Origin: an uncultured bacterium
GTDB lineage: Bacteria; Elusimicrobiota; Elusimicrobia; Elusimicrobiales; Elusimicrobiaceae
NCBI GenBank assembly: GCA_949297775.1
Contig: CASFTM010000006.1
Coordinates: 1 to 64,000, forward strand
Reading direction: 5' to 3'
DNA length: 64,000 bases
In this document: positions 8,329 through 16,038 of the stretch, one piece after another
How positions within the stretch are numbered: position 1 is the stretch's first letter
Layout of the letters: every line of letters begins with the position of its first letter
Notes under the pieces: model-generated
Database searches by the model: none
Told to the model about the DNA's origin: nothing
What the model saw: the letters and a program-made list of their open reading frames with translations, nothing else
Position numbers and translations under genes: made by a program

Positions 8329-8348
8329 TTTTATGCTTTTTAAGGCGT

Positions 8349-8378
8349 AAAAATCCCCGGGGCAACCCGGGGATTTTT
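8349..8378. terminator. Bidirectional terminator between the TPR gene and thiN
   Basis: A perfect 13-bp stem, AAAATCCCCGGG-type left arm, GCAA loop and matching right arm, with A and T runs at its ends. It serves both convergent genes. Confidence 0.85.
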
Positions 8379-8394
8379 ATGGGTAAACTGCGGG

Positions 8395-9018
8395 TTATTC
8401 TTCGGCGTAGACAAATAAAAACCCGCTTTTTAGCGAAACCGTAAAAGTGTTCCCGGTTGTCTGGTTGCTTAGCGTGCGGCCCGTTTTGCCAAACGGCAGG
8501 CGGGCGTTTGCAAGCGGATATTTTAAGCCGTTTAGCGTAACGCCGAGGCAGGTTTTGAGCGGAATGATGCTCACGCGGGCGCCGGGGCGGCAGTCAAACC
8601 GGCGGGGGGTAACGGTGGGATAAAGCCGCCAACCCGGGCCGGCCACCGTCAGTTCCATTTTGCGGGCGTACGGAACAAGGGATAAAAAATTCCCCAGCGT
8701 AAAATCCAGCCGCCCGCCGATAAATCCCGTCAGCGTAACATTTGTGCAGCCGCGGGAAAGCAGAAAGTCCAGTGCTTTTTCCAAATCCGTATTGTTTTGG
8801 TTGGCTACGAAGATTAAATTTTCCGGCGGAACGCATTTTTTGGCGTATTCGGAGACGGAATCCAAATCGCCGATAATTCTGTCCGGCGTTACGCCTGCGG
8901 CCAGGGCGCGGTCCGCTCCGCCGTCCGCCGCCAGCACCCAGTCGGCCTGCTTGGCAAGCGGCTGTAAAAAATCCGCTTCCGGGGTGTGCCCGTTACCGAT
9001 AAGTAATACGCGCGACAT
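8395..9018 (-). CDS. thiN: Thiamine diphosphokinase
   Basis: 207 residues. The N terminus carries the nucleotide-binding and catalytic signature of thiamine pyrophosphokinases: LAADGGADRAL, then PDRIIGDLDSV, NQNNTDLEKAL and GFIGGRLDFTLGN. The enzyme transfers pyrophosphate from ATP to thiamine to make thiamine diphosphate. The length is typical. Its start lies 26 bp inside the upstream sodium:solute symporter gene, which suggests translational coupling and a shared role in salvage of thiamine. Confidence 0.92.
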   Translation of the reverse strand: MSRVLLIGNGHTPEADFLQPLAKQADWVLAADGGADRALAAGVTPDRIIGDLDSVSEYAKKCVPPENLIFVANQNNTDLEKALDFLLSRGCTNVTLTGFIGGRLDFTLGNFLSLVPYARKMELTVAGPGWRLYPTVTPRRFDCRPGARVSIIPLKTCLGVTLNGLKYPLANARLPFGKTGRTLSNQTTGNTFTVSLKSGFLFVYAEE

Positions 9019-10423
9019 ACGTGTCCTCCCGCCGCCGGCGGCAAACCAGCAAAATAATCACCCCGGTAAGAATTCCGATATAAAAGGGGTCCAGTGCCTG
9101 CAGTACTTCGTGCTTGGGGATAAAGCGCCACGCCGTCATTGCGGCGGCGCTGGAAAGGGAAGAAACTACAAACAGCCGGTCGCTGATGCGCCCGGGCGAT
9201 AAATAGCCCACCAAAATCGGCACCAGCAAACACGCCGAAAAATACGACCCCAGCACCAGCCAAATTTCTTTAAAACTGCCGTGGAACAACTGCGCCAGCA
9301 AAATGGCAAAGCCGCCTACGGCAAAAATGGCAATGCGGTTGGATAAAACTACATTTTTAAAACGGGAGCGCAGCAGGTCAAAGCTAAGCGTGTTGGAAGC
9401 AATAAACAAAAACGAATTTAGCGTGGATAAAATAATGGCCAGTATCCCGGCTACAAAAAATCCGCGCAGTCCGGCGGGCAGCAGTTGGACCGCATAAAAA
9501 AAGTACGCTTGCCCCGGCTCCGCCTGCGGCAGCAGTGCGCGTGCATACAGCGAACCGGCGGTGGTACACAAGTCAAAGCAAAACCAGATAAATGTGGAAA
9601 TCAGCACCCCCTTTTTGACGACATCCGGGTTTTTGGCGGCAAAACAGCGTTGGTAAAAGCTGGGGTCAATTAACGTGGAAAGGGCAATAAAGCCCCAGAT
9701 AAGCGTGTTCAGCCACGAATTCCCGCCCGTAAGCGTAAAGTGGGAGGCCGGCAAATGCGCTTTTAAAAAACCCAGTCCGCCGAATGTTCCGACCGAAAAC
9801 ACTACCACCAGCAACACCGCACTGCACATTACAAAAAACTGCACCAGGTCCGAAAATACGACCGAGCGGAACCCGCCCCACGCCGTATATAATCCGGCAA
9901 ACAGCGTCCCCAGCGCCATACCCGGCACAACGCCAATCCCAAACACCATATGCAAAAACATCCCCAAACTGAGTACATACGCTACCGGGGTAATATAAAA
10001 AAATGTAAACCACGCCGCTACTTTGGCGGATTTGGGCCCGAACATTTGTTCCGTTAAATCCGGCAGGGTAACGGATTGGTATTGGGCTACTTTGGGGGCA
10101 ATAAAAAACGCAAAAATCAGGTATGCCGCATACCAAAATAGGCCCTGTGTAACAAAATTATAAATGCCGTAGTTAAACGTAATTTCATTGACGCCGAATA
10201 TCCCACCGTACCACGTAGCCACCAGCGTAGCCACAAACAGCGGCAGCGTCAGCTGCCGGCCCATCAGCAGGTAATCCAGCAGGCCGGTTGGCTGATGGCG
10301 CTCGGTTTTCTTTAACCGGGAATTGCCGTATATGGCTGCCCCAGCCGTAGCGGCAAGTACGGCAAAGAACACCCACCAGTCGGCGGCGTGAAAGTAAGAA
10401 GCGGTCTGCAGTTCGTTTAACAT
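8993..10423 (-). CDS. Sodium:solute symporter (SSS family), possible thiamine importer
   Basis: 476 residues with about 12-13 hydrophobic segments. The unwound first helix region (LVATWYGGIFGVNE) and the later PSFYQRCFAAKNP segment are typical for the SSS family, which couples substrate import to sodium. The family transports sugars, amino acids, vitamins and others, so the substrate cannot be read from sequence. It is translationally coupled to thiN (26-bp overlap), which makes thiamine or a thiamine precursor a good guess. No TPP riboswitch is present in the short space upstream. Confidence 0.85.
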   Translation of the reverse strand: MLNELQTASYFHAADWWVFFAVLAATAGAAIYGNSRLKKTERHQPTGLLDYLLMGRQLTLPLFVATLVATWYGGIFGVNEITFNYGIYNFVTQGLFWYAAYLIFAFFIAPKVAQYQSVTLPDLTEQMFGPKSAKVAAWFTFFYITPVAYVLSLGMFLHMVFGIGVVPGMALGTLFAGLYTAWGGFRSVVFSDLVQFFVMCSAVLLVVVFSVGTFGGLGFLKAHLPASHFTLTGGNSWLNTLIWGFIALSTLIDPSFYQRCFAAKNPDVVKKGVLISTFIWFCFDLCTTAGSLYARALLPQAEPGQAYFFYAVQLLPAGLRGFFVAGILAIILSTLNSFLFIASNTLSFDLLRSRFKNVVLSNRIAIFAVGGFAILLAQLFHGSFKEIWLVLGSYFSACLLVPILVGYLSPGRISDRLFVVSSLSSAAAMTAWRFIPKHEVLQALDPFYIGILTGVIILLVCRRRREDTYVARITYR

Positions 10424-10433
10424 AGGTTTTAAA

Positions 10434-10459
10434 AAGCCCCTTGGCGGGCCAAGGGGCTT
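10434..10459 (-). terminator. Terminator of the first YfcC-type carrier gene
   Basis: An 11-bp perfect stem AAGCCCCTTGG / CCAAGGGGCTT, followed on the minus strand by TTTTTAAAA. It lies between the stop codon at 10469 and the symporter start at 10423. Confidence 0.8.
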
Positions 10460-10468
10460 AGGTTTATT

Positions 10469-11863
10469 TTACCAAATATAATATGCGGGAATAAGCAGCA
10501 GCAGGGAAAGTACAATCAAAATCACTTCCAGCTTTAAAAACCATTTTACCCACATCGGGTACGATATACCCGCCAAGGCCAGCGCCCCCATGGTAACCGG
10601 GGCGGTGGGGATAATCGGGTTGCCCCAGCCTTCGCCGAATTGGTACGCCAGAATAACCGTTTGGCGCGATACGTTGACCAAGTCTCCCAGCGGGACCATA
10701 ATCGGCATAGTCAGCACGGCTTGGCCGGAACCGGAAGCAATGAAGAAATTCAAAATCGTTTGAATGACGAACATTGCCTGCGAGGCCAAAATCGGGTGCA
10801 GGTTGCCGACGCTTTGGGTCATAGCGTGCAGGAAGGTATCCAAAATGTGCCCGTTGGTGGCGATAATGACGATAGAGCGCGCCAACGCCATTAAAATACA
10901 CACGCTGATCATCGATTTTGCGCCGTCAATAATTGCGTCGGTGGCTTGGTCCAGCGTCAGTTTACCAAAGTATGCGCTGGCGATGGAAACGCCCAAAAAT
11001 ACCGCGGCGATTTCAATCATATACCACTGGTAACGGATGACGCCGTAAAACAGCACTACCATCCCCAGGATGAACGAAGAGATTACCAGCTTATGCGCGC
11101 GGGTTAAGCGGAAAGTTTGGTCCACCACCACGTCGTTAATCACATTCAGTTCGGCGCGTTTTTCCAGGTCCATTTTATAGGTTAAGCTCTTGGTCGGGTT
11201 TTTGCGCACGCGTTCGCCGTACCAGGTAAAAAAACCTGCCACGACCGACGTGAAGATAAACCAAATGACCAAGCGGTATTGCCAGCCGGAATACATGGGC
11301 AGCTGGGCGATGGTCTGTGCAATCCCCACGGTAAACGGGTTGACAAAAGCGGACGAGAACCCCGTAAAGGCGCCGATAAACGGAATGGACATCCCGATTA
11401 CGGTGTCGTACCCCAGCGAAAGGGCCAGCGGAATAAAAATAGGAATAAAAATCAGGGTTTCCTCTTCCATGCCAAACATGGCCCCGCATAACGAAAACAG
11501 GAACATACAGACCGGAATAAAAAATTTCTTATATTTCGGTCGATTGGCAAAGAAAAAGCTGATTTTTTTAATCAGCGTATTAATGGCGCCGGTGCGCTCA
11601 ATAATCGTAAACAGGGCGCCCACCACCAAAATAAATGCGATAATTTCGGCGCATTGGGTAAAGCCTTCTACGGGCGCGGACAGAATATCGCCAATGCCTT
11701 GGGGGTTTCTGTCCACACGGTGGTAGGAGCCGGCTACAGCGTAAGTGCGGTCGCCTTCTTCTACCCGGTCATACAGGCCGGAGGGGACAAACCACGTCAG
11801 CACGGCCACGAATACCATAATGGAGAACACCAAAAAATAGGTGTTGCACAGCATTTTTTTCAT
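10469..11863 (-). CDS. YfcC-family membrane carrier (copy 1)
   Basis: 464 residues with about 12 transmembrane segments. It matches the YfcC/DcuC-like family of the ion transporter superfamily: N terminus ending in TWFVPSGLYDR, a conserved PFTVGIAQTIAQLP segment and a C-terminal motif GSGQAVLTMPIM. Members are thought to move C4-dicarboxylates, or basic amino acids and peptides; substrate unknown. A related gene of 488 residues lies directly upstream, so this is a tandem duplication. A separate terminator between the two copies suggests partly independent transcription. Confidence 0.82.
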   Translation of the reverse strand: MKKMLCNTYFLVFSIMVFVAVLTWFVPSGLYDRVEEGDRTYAVAGSYHRVDRNPQGIGDILSAPVEGFTQCAEIIAFILVVGALFTIIERTGAINTLIKKISFFFANRPKYKKFFIPVCMFLFSLCGAMFGMEEETLIFIPIFIPLALSLGYDTVIGMSIPFIGAFTGFSSAFVNPFTVGIAQTIAQLPMYSGWQYRLVIWFIFTSVVAGFFTWYGERVRKNPTKSLTYKMDLEKRAELNVINDVVVDQTFRLTRAHKLVISSFILGMVVLFYGVIRYQWYMIEIAAVFLGVSIASAYFGKLTLDQATDAIIDGAKSMISVCILMALARSIVIIATNGHILDTFLHAMTQSVGNLHPILASQAMFVIQTILNFFIASGSGQAVLTMPIMVPLGDLVNVSRQTVILAYQFGEGWGNPIIPTAPVTMGALALAGISYPMWVKWFLKLEVILIVLSLLLLIPAYYIW

Positions 11864-11922
11864 TTAGTTTTGTTTTCCTCTTGTTGTTTACAGCATTATT
11901 TTTTTGCAGTTTATGCATAAAA

Positions 11923-11975
11923 ACGCCCCGCCGGCTCAAACAAGGGCTTTTCTGCCCAAAAATGCGGCGGGACGC
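11923..11975 (-). terminator. Branched terminator after the second YfcC-type carrier gene
   Basis: An outer stem (GCGTCCCGCCG with CGGCGGGGCG on the minus strand) encloses about 30 bases that contain a second small hairpin, GGGC-AGAAAA-GCCC. A run of five T follows on the minus strand. The branched shape is unlike the simple hairpins elsewhere in the window. Confidence 0.65.
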
Positions 11976-11981
11976 AAAAAA

Positions 11982-13448
11982 TTATTGCCACTTCATCAAA
12001 TACGGCGGAATTAACAACACGAACGACAGCAAATACATTACTATTAACAGCGGCAGCATCCATTTCAGCCATTTGGGGTAGGCAATGCGTGCAAACCCGA
12101 TAGCCGCAATGGTGACGGGGTCCGTCGGGATGACCATATTCATCCAGCTGCCGCCCAGCTGGAACGCCAGCACCATCGTTTGGCGGGTAATGCCGATTAA
12201 ATCCGCCAGCGGCGCCAAAATGGGCATCGTCAGCACGGCTTTGCTGGAGCCGGACGGGATAAAGAAATCAATTACGGTTTGCAGCATCATTGCCGCCCAG
12301 GACGCGCACACCGGGTGCAGGTGGCGGATGGCGGAGGACATCCACTGAAGCAAGGTATCCAAAATGTGCCCGTTGTTGGCGATAATAACAATCGCCTGAG
12401 CAAAGCACAACAGCATGGCAATTTCCGCCATGCCGCGTACGCCGTCAAAAAAGGCGTCCGTAAATTTTTGCATGCTCATCTTGCCTAAAAATCCGCATAA
12501 AAAGCCTACGCCCAAGAACAGGGCCGCAATTTCGGTAATGTACCAGCCGCTTTCTTCCAAATGGAGCATTTCCATTAAATCAAGGCCCCACAGCCCTTTA
12601 ACCATACTGCACAGCTGCGGTTTGAGTACGCCCGCAATCAGCGTAAGCATACCCAGGCCGAAGGCAACAAGCACCCATTTTTGGCGGCGGGTGATGTGGG
12701 TTTCTTCTTTATTGAGTTTCAGTTCTTTGCGTTTTTCAATGTCAAATTCGTAGGTTAAGCTTTTGGTGGGGTCCTTGCGGATTTTACGGGCGTATACGCT
12801 CATCCAGCTGATGACAACCGTAGTGCAGATGACCCACACGATTAAACGATACCCCAAGCCGGAGTAAAGCGGCACTTGGGCAATCCCCTGGGCGATGCCT
12901 ACCGTAAACGGGTTGGTAAACGCCGCTGCAAACCCTACGCCCGCACCGATAAACGGAATGGCGGTGCCGAGGGCGGAGTCGTAGCCCAGCGAAAGGGCCA
13001 ACGGAATAAAAATGGGGATAAAAATCAGCGCTTCTTCACACATACCAAATGTCGCGCCGCACAGCGAAAATACAATAATCCCCAACGGGATAAACAAAAA
13101 GCGCAACCGCGGGTTGTTTTGGAAAAACCGGCTGGTGGCCTGAATGCCGGCGGCAATAGCGCCTGTTTTTTCCACCACGGCTAACACCCCGCCGATGACT
13201 AACAAAAACACAATTACTTCTGCCGTATTGGCAAAGCCTTCTATGGGGGCTTTTAAGAGATCAAACAACCCCTGCGGGTTGGCTTCTACTGCATGGTAGG
13301 TTCCGGCTACAACTACCTGGCGGCCGTCTATTTCGGCTTTGTCGTAAGCGCCGGCGGGGATAATCCACGTCATTGCGGCGGACAGCGCCAAGATGGATAA
13401 AATAATGGCAAAGGTATTGAGCTTGATTTTGGAAAGAATTTTAGACAT
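11982..13448 (-). CDS. YfcC-family membrane carrier (copy 2)
   Basis: 488 residues, about 12 membrane segments, clearly paralogous to the next gene downstream: TWIIPAGAYDKAE, PFTVGIAQGIAQVP and SGSSKAVLTMPIL align with it. Copy 2 has an insertion of about 25 residues near position 300 (CSMVKGLWGLDLMEMLHLEE) that copy 1 lacks. It has its own strong promoter. A Shine-Dalgarno GAGGAC precedes the ATG. Substrate is unknown; dicarboxylate or amino-acid exchange is what the family suggests. Confidence 0.82.
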   Translation of the reverse strand: MSKILSKIKLNTFAIILSILALSAAMTWIIPAGAYDKAEIDGRQVVVAGTYHAVEANPQGLFDLLKAPIEGFANTAEVIVFLLVIGGVLAVVEKTGAIAAGIQATSRFFQNNPRLRFLFIPLGIIVFSLCGATFGMCEEALIFIPIFIPLALSLGYDSALGTAIPFIGAGVGFAAAFTNPFTVGIAQGIAQVPLYSGLGYRLIVWVICTTVVISWMSVYARKIRKDPTKSLTYEFDIEKRKELKLNKEETHITRRQKWVLVAFGLGMLTLIAGVLKPQLCSMVKGLWGLDLMEMLHLEESGWYITEIAALFLGVGFLCGFLGKMSMQKFTDAFFDGVRGMAEIAMLLCFAQAIVIIANNGHILDTLLQWMSSAIRHLHPVCASWAAMMLQTVIDFFIPSGSSKAVLTMPILAPLADLIGITRQTMVLAFQLGGSWMNMVIPTDPVTIAAIGFARIAYPKWLKWMLPLLIVMYLLSFVLLIPPYLMKWQ

Positions 13449-13478
13449 TTTTATCAGTTGTCCTCATTGGTACAGAGT

Positions 13479-13507
13479 AATATAAACAACAAAATAATAT
13501 TTTACAA
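13479..13507 (-). promoter_or_regulatory. Promoter of YfcC-type carrier copy 2
   Basis: On the minus strand TTGTAA (13507-13502), exactly 17 bp, then TATATT (13484-13479). The start codon is 31 bp downstream of the -10. Confidence 0.65.
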
Positions 13508-13597
13508 AAATAATACATATGACGTGTTATCTTTTTATGCGGTTTTTGGATAAGAAAACCTGTTGTCTTGCATTGCTATTTTATATACTTATACTAT

Positions 13598-14305
13598 ATG
13601 CTCTATATTGTGCCTACGCCTATCGGCAATTTGCAGGATATTACCTTGCGCGCGTTGGAAACGCTCAAAGCCGCCGATGCCGTTTTGTGCGAAGATACAC
13701 GCCGCACCCAAATTTTGCTGTCGCATTTTGGTATTTCCAAGCCTACTTACCGCTATAATGAAAACGATCCGCGCTCCGTGGACCGCTGTTTAGAAGCGCT
13801 AAAAGGGGGCAAAACCTGTGCCTTGGTATCCGACTGCGGTACCCCGTGTATTTCGGACCCGGGGTGGAAACTCGTTAAAGAAGCGGTAGCGGCGGGGATA
13901 AAAGTATCTTCTCTGCCGGGGCCCAGTGCGGTGGCGTGTGCGCTGGCCGGGGCGGGAATTACGGGCGGTGCGTTCACCTTTTTAGGCTTTTTGCCGCGCA
14001 AAGCCGGCAAGGCCGCCAAGTTGCTTGCGGCAGCGTATGAATTGAACCACCCGGTGGTGATTTACGAGTCCCCGTACCGCGTGGTAAAAATGCTGGAGCT
14101 AATTGCCAAAACATTGGGGGAAAATACCCCCGTAATTGCCGCGCGGGAACTTTCTAAAGTGTATGAAGAATGGCTGCGCGGTACGGCGGCAGAAATGGCC
14201 CGGCAGATGGGGCAAAAAAAAGTGCTGGGGGAATTTGTGCTGATAATAGACCGCCCGGCGCAGCCCGAACGGGAGGAAGACAATGAGCCGGACCCGTATT
14301 TTTAA
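13598..14305 (+). CDS. rsmI: 16S rRNA (cytidine-2'-O)-methyltransferase RsmI
   Basis: About 235 residues from the ATG at 13598, which begins the conserved LYIVPTPIGNLQDITLRAL start; an upstream in-frame TTG at 13568 would add ten residues unlike the family. Further signatures are CEDTRRTQILL, SDCGTPCISDPG and LPGPSAV. The enzyme belongs to the tetrapyrrole methylase fold and methylates the ribose of C1402 in 16S rRNA. The next gene, tsaC, starts 23 bp before this one ends. Confidence 0.93.
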   Translation: MLYIVPTPIGNLQDITLRALETLKAADAVLCEDTRRTQILLSHFGISKPTYRYNENDPRSVDRCLEALKGGKTCALVSDCGTPCISDPGWKLVKEAVAAGIKVSSLPGPSAVACALAGAGITGGAFTFLGFLPRKAGKAAKLLAAAYELNHPVVIYESPYRVVKMLELIAKTLGENTPVIAARELSKVYEEWLRGTAAEMARQMGQKKVLGEFVLIIDRPAQPEREEDNEPDPYF

Positions 14306-14939
14306 AACTTCGGAAATGACTGCCGGACAGCTGCAGCAAGCGGCCCGCGCGTTGGACGAAGGCGCCGTGGCAGTGGTGCCGACGGATACCGTGTATGGCA
14401 TTGGCACCGGGGCGTTTTGCGAGGAGGCTATCCGGGAAATTTACCGCATTAAGGAACGCCCGGCCTCTTCGCCGCTGCAAATTTTAACAGGTACGCTGGA
14501 GCAGGCGCGCCGTGTGGCGCAGTTTTCGCCCGGGGCGGAAAAACTGGCCGCGGCGTATTGGCCTGGGGCTCTGACGGCTATTTTGCCGCCTGCCGCCGCC
14601 GGCAACACACTTACGCGCGGATTTGCCGGGCTGGGGCTGCGTATTCCTGGGAATACTTTTTTAGTACAATTATTGGAACATATGGCCCATCCGATGGCCT
14701 GTACCAGTGCTAATTTGCACGGGCAGCCCGTGCTGACGGAAGAAAATGCCATTTTGCAGACCTTTGACGGAAAAGTGGACTTTATTTTTTTGGGCGGTAC
14801 TTTGAGCCCCGTGGCGTCTAGCGTGGTGGATTTGACCGGTCCATCGCCGGTACTGCTGCGGGAAGGGGGGGTTTCCCGGATGGATTTGGAGCGCACGTTA
14901 GGGGAACCTATGCAGGAGAAAGGAGGAGAACGCAAATGA
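14283..14939 (+). CDS. tsaC: L-threonylcarbamoyladenylate synthase (Sua5/YrdC/TsaC)
   Basis: 218 residues with the YrdC fold. The signature VVPTDTVYGIGTGAF, the IKERP...SSPLQIL segment that binds nucleotide, and TSANLHGQP are all present. It makes threonylcarbamoyl-AMP from threonine, bicarbonate and ATP, the first step of t6A synthesis; tsaB and tsaE lie about 9 kb upstream. It is the short TsaC form without the Sua5 C-terminal domain. It overlaps rsmI and the following kinase gene. Confidence 0.9.
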   Translation: MSRTRIFKTSEMTAGQLQQAARALDEGAVAVVPTDTVYGIGTGAFCEEAIREIYRIKERPASSPLQILTGTLEQARRVAQFSPGAEKLAAAYWPGALTAILPPAAAGNTLTRGFAGLGLRIPGNTFLVQLLEHMAHPMACTSANLHGQPVLTEENAILQTFDGKVDFIFLGGTLSPVASSVVDLTGPSPVLLREGGVSRMDLERTLGEPMQEKGGERK

Positions 14940-15973
14940 CTTTGTGGCAAATTTTAGTTTCATATTCCTTGTTGGTGGCGGCGTCCTTGTCGTTGCTGAC
15001 GTATTGGATTACCAAGAAATTCGTCCTTAAAAAAATGAAACGGACGATTATGAAAGCCGAACATAATTACCAACAGCAAATTGCTACCCTGCAAATGCAG
15101 CTTTCCGGAAAAGTAAATATGCTGGAGAGTATGGTGGAAAAACTGCGCCTTTCCAACCAGGAGCTGAACCGGCTTAACGAAATCCGCGCCAAATTTATGT
15201 CTATCGTAGCGCACGATTTACGCCAGCCGCTTTCTTCCATCCAGGGCTTCACTTCCGTGCTGATGATGGATAACCCCCAAGGAGTTGGCAATAACGATCA
15301 AACCGCCTTGAATAATATTCTGAAAGCTACCGACAATATGAATATGTTAATGGCGGATTTGATGGATATTTCTATGATTGAGTCCGGGCGCTTTAAAATG
15401 GATGCCCAGCCGTTTAATTTCAATGCTTTGTTAAATGATGTAATAACCCTGCAGGCCGTGAACGCCCAGAAGAAAGGAATCTTCCTGCAAAAATGCGAAT
15501 ATCCCGCCGAAGTAACCGTAGTGGCGGACCGCTTCCGTATTTCGCAGGTAATTAATAACCTGATTGGCAATGCGATTAAATTTTCGCCCCAGGGGGGATG
15601 TGTGGAAGCGCGCTTTTATGTGATGAACGGCATGCTGACGTTTAAAGTATCCGATAACGGCCCGGGATTACTGCACGGGGAAAAAGGGAAAATTTTCCAA
15701 AAGTTTCACCAATCCGATAACGACCGTACCCTTAAAAAACAAGGTTGGGGGTTAGGGTTGGCCATCGCTCAGGAAATTGTGAACGCCCACGGGGGGGAAA
15801 TCGGCGTGGTCAGCCCGGGGTTAGGCCAGGGGTCTGTTTTCTGGTTTACCATTCCGCAGCAGCCGGCGGGAAGCGCCCCGGTGCAGAATGCCCCAGCGCA
15901 AGGTGTTGCCGCGCCCCCGCAAGCAACGGCGTTGCCAGCCCAAGAGAACCCGCAGCCGCAAAGCCGTTCTTAA
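14936..15973 (+). CDS. Membrane-anchored sensor histidine kinase
   Basis: 345 residues. One N-terminal membrane helix (about 5-27) is followed by a coiled coil (about 35-85), with no periplasmic sensor domain. The HisKA motif AHDLRQPLSSI puts the phospho-acceptor His near residue 92. The ATP-binding domain has the N box NNLIGNAIKFS (about 206), G1 DNGPGL (about 240) and G2 GWGLGLAI (about 270). The C-terminal 40 residues are rich in Pro, Ala and Gln and probably disordered. It overlaps tsaC by 4 bp. No response regulator gene is adjacent; the protein with a receiver-like domain encoded next on the other strand carries a signal peptide and cannot be a normal partner. Confidence 0.9.
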   Translation: MTLWQILVSYSLLVAASLSLLTYWITKKFVLKKMKRTIMKAEHNYQQQIATLQMQLSGKVNMLESMVEKLRLSNQELNRLNEIRAKFMSIVAHDLRQPLSSIQGFTSVLMMDNPQGVGNNDQTALNNILKATDNMNMLMADLMDISMIESGRFKMDAQPFNFNALLNDVITLQAVNAQKKGIFLQKCEYPAEVTVVADRFRISQVINNLIGNAIKFSPQGGCVEARFYVMNGMLTFKVSDNGPGLLHGEKGKIFQKFHQSDNDRTLKKQGWGLGLAIAQEIVNAHGGEIGVVSPGLGQGSVFWFTIPQQPAGSAPVQNAPAQGVAAPPQATALPAQENPQPQSRS

Positions 15974-15991
15974 GTGCTGTTTTTATGCATA

Positions 15992-16023
15992 AAAATCCCC
16001 GCGGTTTGCACCGCGGGGATTTT
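15992..16023. terminator. Bidirectional terminator between the kinase and the exported receiver protein
   Basis: A 13-bp stem AAAATCCCCGCGG / CCGCGGGGATTTT with loop TTTGCA between convergent genes. Confidence 0.85.
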
Positions 16024-16038
16024 GTCTGTAAAACACTT

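Noticed and set aside
10424-10468. TPP riboswitch before the symporter - thiN pair
   Set aside because: Only 45 bases separate the genes and they are filled by the terminator of the upstream gene; no THI-box motif is present.
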